A stretch of DNA of 6,812 nt, taken from positions 1 to 6,812 of the forward strand of contig CAZTZN010000234.1 in assembly GCA_964617715.1 (NCBI GenBank). The letters run 5' to 3'. Position numbers and translations under genes: made by a program. The notes beneath the pieces were generated by a model that was not told the origin of the DNA, ran no database searches, and saw nothing but the letters and a program-made list of their open reading frames with translations. Shown piece after piece: positions 1 to 6,812 of this stretch. This stretch comes from JALGVA01 sp964617715. GTDB lineage: Bacteria; Armatimonadota; Zipacnadia; Zipacnadales; UBA5352. Within the stretch, counting starts at the first letter, position 1. Each line of letters opens with the position of its first letter.

Positions 1-182
1 TGCGCGGGAGCATCCTTGGCGGCTTCAACATGGTGGTGGGCCTGTCGGCGCTGCCAGCGTCGCTGCTGGCGGGCGTGCTGTGGGATCGCCTCGCGCCGGG
101 CGTCCCGTTCATGGCCTCGCTGGCCCTGACGATCATCGCGATAGCACTGCTCGGACTCGTGCGCGAGCCCGAGGGTGGCTGA
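1..182 (+). CDS. MFS transporter, C-terminal end (partial, 5' end outside window)
   Basis: The frame open from base 3 to the TGA at 180-182 encodes 59 residues without a start codon, so the gene begins upstream of the window. It opens with RGSILGGFNMVVGLSALPAS, a glycine- and alanine-rich segment. This is followed by LLAGVLWDRLAPGVPF, the charged loop typical before the last helix of major facilitator superfamily transporters, and then by a hydrophobic helix (MASLALTIIAIALLGL) and a short polar tail, REPEGG. The pattern fits transmembrane helices 11 and 12 of an MFS permease in the inner membrane. The substrate cannot be judged from this fragment. The helicase start codon lies 91 nt downstream on the same strand, so co-transcription is possible. 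The MFS assignment rests on pattern recognition and is moderately secure. Confidence 0.75.
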   Translation, partial: RGSILGGFNMVVGLSALPASLLAGVLWDRLAPGVPFMASLALTIIAIALLGLVREPEGG

Positions 183-255
183 CGGCCCGGGGCGGCGACC
201 GTACCGGGAGCCACATGCGAGCGGCGCCGCCCGCGGTCTGGCCAACTCGAGCAAC

Positions 256-263
256 AGGAGGAG
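256..263 (+). promoter_or_regulatory. Ribosome binding site fixing the helicase start
   Basis: AGGAGGAG lies 10 nt before the ATG at 274. It supports that ATG over the in-frame GTG at 175, which overlaps the stop codon of the upstream transporter and would add a 33-residue low-complexity, arginine-rich extension unlike this helicase family. Confidence 0.75.
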
Positions 264-273
264 CACTCGCTTC

Positions 274-2626
<2,353 letters not shown>

Positions 2627-2632
2627 AGATTG

Positions 2633-2660
2633 AGGCGGGGGAGCTTGCGCTCCCCCGCCT
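2633..2660. terminator. Perfect 12-bp hairpin between convergent helicase and pilin genes
   Basis: AGGCGGGGGAGC (2633-2644) and GCTCCCCCGCCT (2649-2660) are exact reverse complements around a TTGC loop, starting 7 nt after the helicase stop. The position is right for a terminator of the helicase, and perhaps of the convergent pilin. No T-tract follows on either strand, so it is not a classical intrinsic terminator. It could instead be a dispersed palindromic element or an RNA 3'-end stabiliser. Confidence 0.6.
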
Positions 2661-2675
2661 ACCGCCGGCTGGACG

Positions 2676-2724
2676 TCCTGTCTCCGCAAGCGCCTCGGAT
2701 TACCGCTACACTTGTGAGACAGGA
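2676..2724. repeat. 9-bp inverted repeat, 31-nt spacer, in the helicase-pilin interval
   Basis: TCCTGTCTC at 2676-2684 pairs exactly with GAGACAGGA at 2716-2724. It lies between the convergent helicase and pilin genes and could form a loose stem-loop in the pilin 3' region. The long loop makes this only suggestive. I see nothing else in the 2661-2799 interval. Confidence 0.3.
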
Positions 2725-2799
2725 AAACTGACACCGGCTACGTCGTACTCGTCGAGAAAGGTCGAATGCTCGGACGTTCAGTCAGCGGCTTGTGCCAGA

Positions 2800-2964
2800 T
2801 CAGGTGCTGGCGTTGGCGATGGTGCCGGCCGAGCTGCTGACCGTGTTCTCGACGGTGTTGCCGAGGCCCTGCCACGCGGCGATGCCGGCGACAACGACCA
2901 GGGCAAGCAGCAGAGCGTACTCGACGGTGGTGAGACCAGCCTCGTCCTTCCACAGCTCGCGCAT
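2800..2964 (-). CDS. Flp/Fap-type (type IVb) prepilin, 54 residues
   Basis: This small gene encodes MRELWKDEAG followed by LTTVEYALLLALVVVAGIAA and a polar tail ending in NAST. It has the features of Flp prepilins: a short charged leader ending in Gly10, a predicted prepilin-peptidase cut between Gly10 and Leu11, the invariant Glu-Tyr at mature positions 5 and 6 (E15, Y16), and one hydrophobic helix (about residues 17-30) that packs into the pilus core. At 54 residues it is within the usual 50-70 range. GAGGAGG lies 8 nt before the ATG. Flp pilins are polymerised by the Tad secretion machine after processing by a TadV/CpaA-type peptidase, and none of those genes is in the window, so it appears as an orphan or satellite pilin. 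It stands alone on the minus strand, with a long upstream regulatory region. A TadE-like pseudopilin is less likely because the protein is so short. Confidence 0.88.
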   Translation of the reverse strand: MRELWKDEAGLTTVEYALLLALVVVAGIAAWQGLGNTVENTVSSSAGTIANAST

Positions 2965-2972
2965 CTTGTCCG

Positions 2973-2979
2973 CCTCCTC
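2973..2979 (-). promoter_or_regulatory. Ribosome binding site of the pilin gene
   Basis: On the minus strand GAGGAGG sits 8 nt upstream of the ATG at 2964. It is a near-ideal Shine-Dalgarno sequence and supports this short ORF as a real, well-translated gene. Confidence 0.75.
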
Positions 2980-3085
2980 AATGCAGCTTTGAGAATGTAT
3001 GGGCCTTTCGGGTTGCCGCTTCCCGTTGGGCGACCAGCCATTTCCCGGAGGGGCCCTGTCGGCCCGTGACTGTCGCCGTCCTGTA

Positions 3086-3103
3086 TCTCAACGTTCGCTC
3101 AAC
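3086..3103. repeat. Direct repeat pair TCTCAAC-GTTC-GCTCAAC (7-4-7)
   Basis: Two copies of CTCAAC start exactly 11 bp apart (3087 and 3098), forming 7-bp half-sites with a 4-bp spacer. This is the geometry of operators bound in tandem by OmpR/PhoB-family response regulators. The pair lies about 20-35 nt downstream of the predicted start of the nearer pilin promoter, a position that would suit repression. Binding is an inference. Confidence 0.45.
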
Positions 3104-3128
3104 CCGCTATGCCCAACTTGTGCCCACC

Positions 3129-3156
3129 AGTATACACACTGAGTATTCCATGTCAA
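3129..3156 (-). promoter_or_regulatory. Sigma70-like promoter P1 for the pilin gene
   Basis: On the minus strand TTGACA (3156-3151) is followed after 16 bp by TATACT (3134-3129). The -35 matches the consensus exactly and the -10 matches five of six. Transcription would begin near 3122 and read into the pilin after a leader of about 160 nt. The match stands out in this GC-rich window. Confidence 0.55.
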
Positions 3157-3211
3157 GCGCTCAACAAAACTTCTGGAGAAACTTTTTTGGCTCGGTGTTC
3201 GCTATTGACGG

Positions 3212-3229
3212 GCTCAAGTATAGCTCAAG
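3212..3229. repeat. Direct repeat pair GCTCAAG-TATA-GCTCAAG (7-4-7)
   Basis: The 7-bp half-site GCTCAAG occurs twice, identically, separated by TATA, giving an 11-bp period. It overlaps the -10 element of the upstream promoter P2, so a protein bound here would compete with RNA polymerase. The half-site resembles that of the 3086-3103 pair, suggesting one regulator binds both. Confidence 0.5.
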
Positions 3230-3245
3230 ACAGCCAGAAAGTCAA
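3217..3245 (-). promoter_or_regulatory. Sigma70-like promoter P2, upstream of P1
   Basis: On the minus strand TTGACT (3245-3240) is followed after 17 bp by TATACT (3222-3217). Each element matches five of six consensus bases with optimal spacing. It points the same way as P1, toward the pilin. Its -10 lies inside the 7-4-7 direct repeat at 3212-3229. Confidence 0.5.
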
Positions 3246-3414
3246 GTGTCAGTGGCTCATATCGCCGTCCTTCATTACCTCTATAATAACTCAAGGAGGA
3301 CGTAAACACGCCCCGAATTGTACCTGGACATTGCCGCGCGCAGACCACGGCGCCGCAACGAGCGCATGCTTGTTGATGCCGAGGGCTTCGTCAAATTGCA
3401 AACATCATGAGGCT

Positions 3415-3444
3415 GCCTTGCGGCCCGGCCATGGGCCGCAAGGC
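3415..3444. terminator. Perfect 12-bp hairpin downstream of the esterase gene
   Basis: GCCTTGCGGCCC (3415-3426) and GGGCCGCAAGGC (3433-3444) are exact reverse complements around a 6-nt loop, 21 nt past the esterase stop on the minus strand. The position suggests it ends the sulfatase-esterase transcript and insulates the pilin promoters from it. As with the helicase hairpin, no T-tract follows. Confidence 0.6.
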
Positions 3445-3465
3445 TCTGTCTGGTCGGAGAGTGAG

Positions 3466-5055
3466 CTATCGGGGAGGTTGAGTGGATAGCGGCCAGTCGT
3501 CGGTTCGGAAGGGCACGGCGGGCAGGCCGGCGTCGTCGTAGAGGTTCGCGACCGGGTTGTCCGACCAGGCGTAGCGCACCGCGACCGGGTGCGGCACCTG
3601 GCCGGACCAGACCACCACGGTATCGTGCTCGATCTGCGCGTCGGCCCACACCCACTGCCGATCGGCGCCCGCTATCTGGAAACCCACCAGGGGGCTCGGA
3701 TACGGCGCGTTCTCGGTGACCATGCGGCGCAGGCGATCGGCGACGCCGGTGAAGTGCAGCCGGATGCGGTCGCCATCGATCTGCATTGATTCGTACGTCG
3801 GGCCCAGGTAGTCCACGTCCTGGCCGTAGACCGTCGCCAGAGCCCACAGGGCGAGCCGGTGCGCGGGTGTCTGCTTGTTCTTGGGGTGGATGTCGTGGGC
3901 CATCCCGGCGTCGATGGCCAGCCCCTGCCCGGTGTTGGGGAGAGCGAGGGTCGCGCTCTGCGACTCGCGCAGCTCGGCCCACGCGCTATCACCGGGCTGC
4001 TCGGCGATGTCCCGGTAGTTGGCGAGCTGGATCCAGCCGAAGGGGAAGTCGCCAAGGCCCCACCGTTCGCGCCAGTCCTCGATCATCGCGGGGAAGAGGA
4101 TGCGGTAGTTCCATGCGCCGGTATCACCGGTGCGCGCGTTGGACTCGCCCTGGTACCAGATCGCGCCTTTGATGGCATAGGGGATGATCGGGTAGATCAT
4201 CGCGTTGAACAGATTCGAGGGTCGGACCGGTGCCTCGGGACCGAGGGGTGGACGGGGTCGGGCGGGCGGGGTATTGCCCGCGGCGCGGGCCTCGGCGACC
4301 TGCTTCTCCCACGCCGGAATGGTCTCGTTCCGGTACTTGAGCAGCGCCTCGGGGTAGGCGTCGATGTACTTCTGCCAGCGCTCATACAGGGGCCCGGCGA
4401 TCTCCGGGTACTCCGCCAGCTTCTCTGCACTGGTCCATGCCTCGACCGGAGTCCCGCCCCAGTTGGTGCTGATCAGGCCGATGGGCACACCGGTCGCGAG
4501 GTGCACGTCGCGGCCGAAGAAGTAGCCGATGGCTGAGAACCCGCCGACGGTCTCCGGCGAGCACGGCTGCCAGCTCGCCGTGATCTGGTCGGTCGGCTCC
4601 ACCGAGGTCGTGCGCGCCACCTGGCACAGGCGGATCATCGGGTAGTCCGCGGCGGCGATCTCCTCGGCCGCGTTCGCCGATCTGCTCACGGTGAAGGCCA
4701 TGTTCGACTGCCCCGAGCAGATCCACACGTCGCCCATGATCACGTTCTCAAGCACGATCTCGTTCTCGCCGCTCACGGTGACCGCGAAGGGTTCGGCCGT
4801 CTCGATGGGGTCAAGGCGCACCATCCATCGACCATCATCGCCGGCGGTGGCGCTGTGGCTCTGTCCGCAGGCGCTGACCGTCACCCGCTCACCCGGCGCG
4901 GCGTTGCCCCAGATGGGCAGCTCCAGCCCGCGCTGCAGCACCATGTTGCTGGTGAACATCCCGTTCAGCGTCACTTCCGCCCACACCCCTGAGCCCGCCA
5001 GCGCCAGCAGGGTCACGACGCAGACAATGCGGCGCACGTCCAGCAGCTCTCGCAT
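3466..5055 (-). CDS. Secreted sialate O-acetylesterase-like carbohydrate esterase (SASA family)
   Basis: This 529-residue protein resembles sialate O-acetylesterases, SGNH-type hydrolases that remove acetyl groups from sugars. Residues 1-26 form a signal peptide (charged MRELLDVRR, a hydrophobic core, likely cut after VWA). Then come an N-terminal beta-domain with the familiar NMVLQRG (37-43), the nucleophile motif GDVWICSGQSNM (108-119, Ser117), NWGGTPVEAW (198-207), IWYQGESNA (299-307), and DIHPKNK (388-394), whose Asp388 and His390 complete the catalytic set. All key residues are present and the length is normal. I chose the ATG at 5055 because AAGGAG precedes it by 6 nt and the signal peptide starts there. 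The next ATG upstream (5070) abuts its only candidate ribosome site. It follows the sulfatase-like gene by 61 nt, probably as the second gene of an operon. The true substrate could be acetylated xylan or another glycan rather than sialic acid, since family members are often annotated by similarity only. Confidence 0.92.
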   Translation of the reverse strand: MRELLDVRRIVCVVTLLALAGSGVWAEVTLNGMFTSNMVLQRGLELPIWGNAAPGERVTVSACGQSHSATAGDDGRWMVRLDPIETAEPFAVTVSGENEIVLENVIMGDVWICSGQSNMAFTVSRSANAAEEIAAADYPMIRLCQVARTTSVEPTDQITASWQPCSPETVGGFSAIGYFFGRDVHLATGVPIGLISTNWGGTPVEAWTSAEKLAEYPEIAGPLYERWQKYIDAYPEALLKYRNETIPAWEKQVAEARAAGNTPPARPRPPLGPEAPVRPSNLFNAMIYPIIPYAIKGAIWYQGESNARTGDTGAWNYRILFPAMIEDWRERWGLGDFPFGWIQLANYRDIAEQPGDSAWAELRESQSATLALPNTGQGLAIDAGMAHDIHPKNKQTPAHRLALWALATVYGQDVDYLGPTYESMQIDGDRIRLHFTGVADRLRRMVTENAPYPSPLVGFQIAGADRQWVWADAQIEHDTVVVWSGQVPHPVAVRYAWSDNPVANLYDDAGLPAVPFRTDDWPLSTQPPR

Positions 5056-5061
5056 GAGTCG

Positions 5062-5067
5062 CTCCTT
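5062..5067 (-). promoter_or_regulatory. Ribosome binding site fixing the esterase start
   Basis: AAGGAG on the minus strand sits 6 nt before the ATG at 5055. This favours the start that gives a clean signal peptide, and rules against longer arginine-rich extensions reaching back into the sulfatase gene. Confidence 0.7.
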
Positions 5068-5116
5068 CATTCCTTCAGTCAGTCGGTGCCGTCGAGCCGT
5101 CGCCCTCACCGGCGTC

Positions 5117-6565
5117 CTAACCCGGCCACTGGTCCCACAGGCGCGAGAAGTACGCGCGGTAGCCCGGCGGGCCCGGGTGTCCATCCCAGTACACGATCTC
5201 CTCATCAAGCTGGCCCGCGCCATCCTCGTTCAGCCACTGCACCAGCCGCAGGTCGGCGCCGCGGCGCGCGATCTCCTCGAGCCCGGCCTCACGCAGGCGC
5301 GCGACCACGTCCTGATTGCTCGCCGCCACGTCCTGCGTCTCTCCCATGCGTGTGAGCGCGCAGTCCTCAGGCCGCGCCGCATACTCCAGACACCACTCAC
5401 CGTCGAAGACCGTGAACAGCTTCTCGCCCGGCTTGCCCCACCACGGCCCGCCGGCGCGCCCGGCCACCGCGACTTCGCGTTCGGCCACGCCGGTGCGGGC
5501 CTGGTGCAGTACATCGTAGCCGTTGGTGCCTTCGGGCTCAGCGACACCGGCGAGGTTGGCGATGGTGGTAAAGATGTCCTGCGGCTGCACGATCACGTCG
5601 CTGCGCCCCTTCTCGCCGCCGGGCGGCCGCACGATGAAGGGCGTGTGACCCTCCTGCTCGTGCAACGGCGTGCGCTTGCCGAAGTAGCCGCGCTCGTTCA
5701 GCGAAGTGCCATGGTCGGAGGTCAGCAGCAGGCAGGTATTGCCCGCCAGGCCGGTGTCCTCGAGCGCCCAGATCAGGTCGCCCAGCCAGCGATCGACCCA
5801 GCTCACCTTGCCGGCGTAGAGCGCCGCGATGCGCGCCACGGCCTCGGGCGGGGCGCCCTCAGTGTCGTTGACCATGAAAGCGCGCGGGTCGATGCGCCCG
5901 TCCCAATCGCCCGCGGGGTCGTAGAGCGCCGCGAACTCGGGGGGCACGTCCCACGGCTCGTGCGGATCGAAGCAGTCAACCCACAGCAGGAAGCGCTCGC
6001 GTGCAGCGTTGTCGCGCAGCCACGCCGCGGCGGTCTGGAACAGGCGCGCGCAGTTCCAGTCCTCGTGGCGGTAGCGCAGGCGGTTGGCGCGCGCGTAGGT
6101 GGGGATGAGGCGCAGCTCCTGCGGTTCGCGCCCCACGAAGTCGAAGAGCGGATCGCGCTCCCAGTTCTCGGGCCACCAGTCCTTGGTGTCGAGCCATGGG
6201 CGATCGACCTCGGCGCCGCGGATCTGCGTCCACGCGTGGAACGGCCAGTCGAAGTTGTGGCCGCCGTTTACCAGGTGCGGGGTGTCGTGGATGAGTTGTG
6301 TCGCGTAGCCCGCCTCCGCCAGCGTCCACGGCAGCGTGGGCAGCTCCCAGCGTAGCGGCGTCCAGGGAAACATCGGGCTGCCCGAACGCCCGGTGATGGC
6401 GTCGGTGCGGTGGGGGATGGTGGGGAAGCTGGCGCAGTAGGAGTTCGAGAAGTCCCACGACTCGCCGATCAGGCGATCGAGGTTGGGCGTCTGGATCCAC
6501 TCGTTCCCGTGCGCGCCGATGTGATCGTAGCGCAGCGTGTCGATCACGACAATGACGAAGTTCAC
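5117..6565 (-). CDS. Sulfatase-like hydrolase with Thr at the nucleophile position
   Basis: This 482-residue protein has the alkaline phosphatase/sulfatase superfamily fold. The N-terminal strand VNFVIVVIDTLRYDH supplies metal ligand Asp9, followed by NEWIQTPNLDRL, FDPHEPW (199-205), TSDHG (282-286; Asp284 and His285 as metal ligands) and the GKRTPLHEQEGHTPFIVRPPG region (Lys297, His302). The active-site segment reads SFPTIPHRTDAITGR. Aligned with the sulfatase C/S-x-P-x-R motif, Thr49 occupies the position of the Cys that is converted to formylglycine, while Pro51 and Arg53 are kept. Thr is the nucleophile in NPP phosphodiesterases, phosphonoacetate hydrolase and the LtaS/EptA transferases, so a phosphoester or phosphonate substrate is possible. 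No signal peptide is visible, so it is probably cytoplasmic. A GTG start at 6565 with GGAGG 9 nt upstream is chosen because the family's first strand begins there; an ATG at 6592 would add only MGRARRRGT. It is the first gene of a likely operon with the esterase. Confidence 0.88.
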   Translation of the reverse strand: MNFVIVVIDTLRYDHIGAHGNEWIQTPNLDRLIGESWDFSNSYCASFPTIPHRTDAITGRSGSPMFPWTPLRWELPTLPWTLAEAGYATQLIHDTPHLVNGGHNFDWPFHAWTQIRGAEVDRPWLDTKDWWPENWERDPLFDFVGREPQELRLIPTYARANRLRYRHEDWNCARLFQTAAAWLRDNAARERFLLWVDCFDPHEPWDVPPEFAALYDPAGDWDGRIDPRAFMVNDTEGAPPEAVARIAALYAGKVSWVDRWLGDLIWALEDTGLAGNTCLLLTSDHGTSLNERGYFGKRTPLHEQEGHTPFIVRPPGGEKGRSDVIVQPQDIFTTIANLAGVAEPEGTNGYDVLHQARTGVAEREVAVAGRAGGPWWGKPGEKLFTVFDGEWCLEYAARPEDCALTRMGETQDVAASNQDVVARLREAGLEEIARRGADLRLVQWLNEDGAGQLDEEIVYWDGHPGPPGYRAYFSRLWDQWPG

Positions 6566-6574
6566 GGTCCCTCG

Positions 6575-6579
6575 CCTCC
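6575..6579 (-). promoter_or_regulatory. Ribosome binding site favouring the GTG start of the sulfatase-like gene
   Basis: GGAGG on the minus strand lies 9 nt before the GTG at 6565. It sits inside the possible N-terminal extension that begins at ATG 6592, which argues for the shorter form. Confidence 0.5.
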
Positions 6580-6697
6580 GGGCCCGGCCCATCTGGCACG
6601 TTGCGGATAGTTGGCCCCCGGGCGCGGGTTCACCTGCCCGCCACTGTGCTCGACAGCAGGGAACGCGGGTGTCGTGCCGAAATGCCACCAGCGTGGG

Positions 6698-6719
6698 GCG
6701 CGCCCGGAGGCGGGCGCGC
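6698..6719. repeat. Perfect 9-bp GC-only inverted repeat between divergent genes
   Basis: GCGCGCCCG (6698-6706) and CGGGCGCGC (6711-6719) are exact reverse complements around a GAGG loop. It lies in the 206-bp interval between the divergent sulfatase-like gene and the gene starting at 6772. With no T-tract and a position upstream of both genes, it is more likely a leader hairpin or operator-like palindrome than a terminator. I recognise no clear sigma70 promoter elsewhere in this interval. Confidence 0.4.
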
Positions 6720-6756
6720 GGCCGGCCGGTACGTGTGCTCGCGGGAGACGACCAAC

Positions 6757-6762
6757 GAGGAG
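6757..6762 (+). promoter_or_regulatory. Ribosome binding site of the gene entering at the right edge
   Basis: GAGGAG precedes the ATG at 6772 by 9 nt. This supports that ATG over the in-frame ATG at 6787, which has no such site. Confidence 0.6.
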
Positions 6763-6771
6763 CGATTGCCG

Positions 6772-6812
6772 ATGGCCGGACGAGACATGAAGAGGCTGCA
6801 CAAGGATCTCTA
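6772..6812 (+). CDS. Start of an unidentified protein (partial, 3' end outside window)
   Basis: An ATG with a good ribosome binding site opens a frame that runs off the window after 13 complete codons: MAGRDMKRLHKDL. It is divergent from the sulfatase-like gene. The segment is basic and could form a helix. No family can be assigned from so few residues, and any suggestion of function would be speculative. Confidence 0.55.
   Translation, partial: MAGRDMKRLHKDL

Larger units (their letters stand above)
2965..3465. other. Long intergenic regulatory region, partly AT-rich
   Basis: This 501-bp stretch lies between the pilin and the esterase stop codon. No open frame in it looks like a protein: the candidate plus-strand frames starting at 3066 and 3109 lack ribosome binding sites and domain-like composition. 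I count 82 G or C in 180 bases at 3121-3300 (about 46%), clearly lower than the flanking coding DNA. It holds two leftward promoter candidates, two 7-4-7 direct repeats and, at its right end, the esterase-side hairpin. If the nearer promoter is used, the pilin mRNA has a leader of about 160 nt, in which I recognise no known riboswitch class. I see nothing assignable at 3301-3414. Confidence 0.7.

Noticed and set aside
175..273. N-terminal extension of the helicase from GTG at 175
   Set aside because: It overlaps the transporter stop codon, has low-complexity composition and lacks a Shine-Dalgarno sequence, whereas ATG 274 has AGGAGGAG at a good distance.
2965..3122. A possible c-di-GMP (GEMM) riboswitch in the pilin leader
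   Set aside because: GGG- and GCGGCAA-like pieces are present but not in the order or pairing expected of GEMM, so no known class could be supported.
3282..3300. Plus-strand TATAAT followed by AAGGAGGA as a promoter and ribosome site
   Set aside because: There is no -35 match at 16-18 bp and no ATG or GTG start at a suitable distance, and the two elements are too close for a normal leader.
3066..3489. Two overlapping plus-strand frames (starts at 3066 and 3109) in the intergenic region
   Set aside because: Neither has a ribosome binding site or family-like sequence, and both read through promoters, repeats and the esterase-side hairpin.
4691..6355. A 554-codon open frame on the plus strand opposite the esterase and sulfatase-like genes
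   Set aside because: It spans two well-supported genes and their spacer in antisense, has no ribosome binding site and shows no recognisable fold. It is the complementary-frame effect again.
6562..6801. A 79-codon minus-strand frame upstream of the sulfatase-like gene
   Set aside because: It crosses the GC palindrome, overlaps the divergent gene start at 6772 and has random-looking composition.

Overview
The window is 6.8 kb of GC-rich, tightly packed bacterial DNA. It contains a 10-N assembly gap, so it probably comes from a draft or metagenome-assembled genome. The gene content (MrfA-type repair helicase, lone Flp-type pilin, threonine-variant sulfatase-like enzyme, secreted sialate O-acetylesterase-like protein) fits a free-living environmental bacterium. 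It recalls Armatimonadota- or Planctomycetota-type genomes, but that is a low-confidence impression, because no phylogenetic marker is present.

Layout on the plus strand: the last 59 codons of an MFS transporter (to 182) are followed by a complete superfamily 2 DEVH helicase (274-2626). The helicase is split only by the N-run at 1831-1840. The reading frame before and after the gap shows it is one gene, and its C-terminal four-cysteine cluster marks it as MrfA/YprA-like. A perfect 12-bp hairpin follows its stop codon.

Layout on the minus strand, read right to left: a sulfatase/alkaline-phosphatase-superfamily enzyme (6565-5117) and a signal-peptide-bearing SASA-family esterase (5055-3466) are 61 nt apart and probably form an operon. 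It ends at another perfect 12-bp hairpin (3415-3444). A non-coding stretch of about 500 bp follows, with a locally AT-rich core (82 G/C in 180 bases at 3121-3300). This core holds two sigma70-like promoters pointing leftward and two 7-4-7 direct repeats. They lie upstream of a 54-residue Flp/Fap-type prepilin gene (2964-2800) that is easily missed because of its size. At the right edge a new plus-strand gene starts at 6772 behind a good ribosome binding site, and only 13 codons are visible.

How the genes relate: the helicase is a DNA-repair gene with no visible partner. The sulfatase-like and esterase genes look like a small catabolic or envelope-modifying pair, although only the esterase is predicted to be exported. 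The pilin seems to be an independently regulated single gene with no tad assembly genes in view. I see no CRISPR array, insertion sequence, rRNA or tRNA. The points most worth a second look are the Thr-for-Cys change at the sulfatase nucleophile position and the pilin's regulatory region.
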